NCBI GenBank assembly: GCA_002451275.1
Contig: DKBS01000097.1
Coordinates: 1 to 16,339 of the forward strand
Reading direction: 5' to 3'
Source: Planctomycetaceae bacterium UBA6894
GTDB taxonomy: Bacteria; Planctomycetota; Planctomycetia; Gemmatales; Gemmataceae
DNA length: 16,339 bases
The notes under the pieces were generated by a model. The model made no database searches and was not told where the DNA came from. It saw nothing but the letters and a program-made list of their open reading frames with translations. Below, piece by piece: positions 14,635 through 16,339 of this stretch (positions are counted from its first letter, which is position 1; each line of letters opens with the position of its first letter). The translations under genes and the position numbers were made by a program.

Positions 14635-16242
14635 TCAAGGTGCCGGAGTTGACTGACCATAGAAGCGGGCTGTCAGACGGCGGGCCGGAATGTCGATGTA
14701 AAACGCATTCATGGCGTGGACATACAGGGAACGCATCCACGGGGATTGACGCTGTCGCAAGGGGAGCGCCTGCAACATGAAAACCCCCAGGAAGCCTAAA
14801 GCGACAAGCACCATCAGCAGGGTGGCCAAGGGGGAAGAAGTTTGCGCCAGTACAGGCAGGCTGGGTCCCACCAGATGGTCCATGGCCGCAAAAGCAGCGA
14901 AGTACGCTGCGCACACCACAATGGCACCGGTCAAGCCAACCCGGGAAAGAGCCCACTGGCCTGAGGCAAAACTGTTGGCCATGAGCTGGGTGAGGGCCAA
15001 CACCATAACCAGACCCAGTAGCAGTCCACCAGGTTTGACCAGCGGATTGGCCCCCAGGAGGTAAAAGCCCAGCGCAACCAATCCAACTGCAATCAAGGGG
15101 GCGACCAGCCGGGCCAGGATGGCCGCGCCGGTTCCTGTGGTGCCCGAAGGGGGAGGCGCAGCGCCCGCGGCCTTTTCCAGAACGCTGCCGCTTCGGAGGA
15201 AGGCGTGGGCCTTGTAGGCCGAGTGGGCGACGATATGCAGCATGGCTGCTGAAAACGCCCCCAAGCCGCATTGCAGCATCATGAATCCCATTTGGGCTAC
15301 CGTGGAATAAGCCAGAGATCGCTTGATGCTTGTTTGGGTGAGCATCACCACGCTGCCCAGAAGCGCAGTGGTCGCACCCGCCACGGCCAGAAGATCGAGG
15401 GCAAGGGGAGACAGGGCAATCAGCGGGCTGAGCCGGATCACCAGAAAGCCTCCCGCATTGATGACGCCGGCATGCATCAGGGCTGAAACCGGGGTGGGTG
15501 TTTCCATCGTGTCCGGCAGCCAGGTGTGAAAGGGGACCTGGGCCGACTTGGTCATGGCTCCCAGCACGAAAAGAATCCCAATCCAGGTAAGAGTCCATTG
15601 CCCGTCCCTTGGACTTTCCCCCACCTTCTTGGCCCACTCGAACAGTTCCGGGTATTCCAAGGTGCCGGCATGGTGGAAGGTGAGGGCCATAGCCGCGATC
15701 AGGAGGAGGTCCCCCAGCCGGCTGATAAGGAATTTTTTCCGGGCGGCCCAGACTGCCCAGGGGCGATCGGGGTAGTGGGAGAGAAGCTGGTGCAGGCCCA
15801 GGCTGGTGAGGATCCAGGCGACCATGAAAAGCGCGAGGTTGGCGGAAACCGCCATGAGCAGGGTTGCCCCAAGGGTGAGCGACATCCAGCGGAAAAAGCG
15901 TCCCTGGTTCGCGTCACCATGCAGGTAGCGGTTCGCGAAGCGACCGATGATCAGACCGATGAAACTGATGAGGGCGAACATGACAATGGCCACCGAATCC
16001 AGATACAACCCGATGCCTATTCCCCGGGTTGCTTGGAATGGCCGCCAAACCGCCTCGAGCGCGCCCCTCTGAATGACCAGGCAACCTGTCGCAAGGGATG
16101 CCAGCAGGGCGAAGGCGGTACCCAGGGTGACAGAGAAGCCCAGCAGGCCCGGAGCCCGGTTTGCCACCCGGGTGGGCACTAGGGCGAGGGCCAGCAGGAA
16201 AAGAACGGGGACTCCCATCAGGAACGGGAAAACGGTTTCCAC
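14635..16242 (-). CDS. dabB: DabB: NuoL/Mrp-antiporter-like membrane subunit of the inorganic-carbon transporter
   Basis: The product is a 535-residue polytopic membrane protein of the complex I/Mrp proton-translocating family. The signature segments are TKSAQVPFHTWLPD (231-244), then TPVSALMHAGVINAGGF (250-266, His257), KRSLAYSTVAQMGF (307-320) and MLHIVAHSAYKAHAFL with H336, H340 and K344. The segment VAWILTSLGLHQLLSHYPDRP (141-161) is typical of the DabB branch. DabB should couple the cation gradient to DabA. The start is a GTG at 16240-16242, read as Met, preceded by GGGGAGGG at close spacing. An internal ATG eight codons later is a weaker alternative. It could be mistaken for NADH-quinone oxidoreductase subunit L, but the adjacent dabA decides it. 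Confidence 0.94.
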   Translation of the reverse strand: METVFPFLMGVPVLFLLALALVPTRVANRAPGLLGFSVTLGTAFALLASLATGCLVIQRGALEAVWRPFQATRGIGIGLYLDSVAIVMFALISFIGLIIGRFANRYLHGDANQGRFFRWMSLTLGATLLMAVSANLALFMVAWILTSLGLHQLLSHYPDRPWAVWAARKKFLISRLGDLLLIAAMALTFHHAGTLEYPELFEWAKKVGESPRDGQWTLTWIGILFVLGAMTKSAQVPFHTWLPDTMETPTPVSALMHAGVINAGGFLVIRLSPLIALSPLALDLLAVAGATTALLGSVVMLTQTSIKRSLAYSTVAQMGFMMLQCGLGAFSAAMLHIVAHSAYKAHAFLRSGSVLEKAAGAAPPPSGTTGTGAAILARLVAPLIAVGLVALGFYLLGANPLVKPGGLLLGLVMVLALTQLMANSFASGQWALSRVGLTGAIVVCAAYFAAFAAMDHLVGPSLPVLAQTSSPLATLLMVLVALGFLGVFMLQALPLRQRQSPWMRSLYVHAMNAFYIDIPARRLTARFYGQSTPAP

Positions 16243-16287
16243 AATGCCCTCCCCGCGGCCTGGTTTGAAATGAAAACTGTTTAGCGA

Positions 16288-16316
16288 AATCTAATACACG
16301 AAAAAAATATCGTCAA
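16288..16316 (-). promoter_or_regulatory. Candidate sigma70-type promoter of dabB-dabA
   Basis: On the minus strand TTGACG (16316-16311) and TAGATT (16293-16288) are separated by exactly 17 bp. They match the consensus at five and four of six positions. They lie in an AT-rich stretch that stands out from the GC-rich genes. The predicted leader before the GTG start would be about 40 nt. Confidence 0.45.
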
Positions 16317-16339
16317 TTTCAATTCATAAAATTCGCCGG

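Noticed and set aside
14635..16242. Reading the minus-strand membrane protein as NADH-quinone oxidoreductase subunit L (nuoL)
   Set aside because: No other nuo genes are nearby, the protein is shorter than typical NuoL, its TSLGLHQLL-YPDRP segment fits the DabB branch, and dabA follows directly.

Overview
The window is GC-rich bacterial chromosomal DNA with long open frames on both strands. It suggests a member of the Planctomycetota, perhaps near the Gemmatales. That is inferred from the mix of genes: a secreted ThuA-like protein, a secreted Dabb-domain protein, a secreted tandem amidohydrolase, and an rpmB-gatC-gatA block. No rRNA or marker gene in the window fixes the taxonomy. I see no tRNA, rRNA, CRISPR array, transposase or phage gene.

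Layout from left to right. (1) At 1-506, minus strand, lies the 5' part of an exported metallo-beta-lactamase-fold hydrolase that runs off the left edge. (2) At 743-2799, plus strand, is a tight housekeeping operon: rpmB (ribosomal protein L28), gatC and gatA (subunits of the tRNA-dependent amidotransferase). It ends in a perfect 18-bp hairpin at 2819-2860, which probably terminates transcription from both sides. (3) At 2884-6920 are three predicted exported proteins: a Dabb-domain protein (minus), an 868-residue double amidohydrolase (plus) and a ThuA-like protein (plus). The second amidohydrolase domain has lost most of its metal ligands. (4) At 7180-11907, plus strand, is a three-gene trans-envelope export system: ABC transporter, HlyD-type adaptor and TolC-type outer-membrane protein. 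The ABC ATPase domain is strikingly degenerate: the Q-loop, signature and Walker B glutamate are all altered. No cargo gene is recognisable beside it. (5) At 12040-16242, minus strand, is a dabB-dabA operon. It encodes an energy-coupled inorganic-carbon uptake complex, with all four predicted zinc or active-site residues of DabA intact. A plausible sigma70-type promoter precedes it at the right edge.

The gene sets look functionally separate: translation, periplasmic hydrolysis, export, and CO2/bicarbonate accumulation. The points most worth following are the degenerate ATPase in an otherwise complete tripartite exporter, the half-dead tandem amidohydrolase, the presence of DabAB in this genomic setting, and a short direct repeat across the tolC stop codon. 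Nothing here clearly qualifies as an entirely new system. The ABC-HlyD-TolC cassette is the best candidate for an under-described variant.
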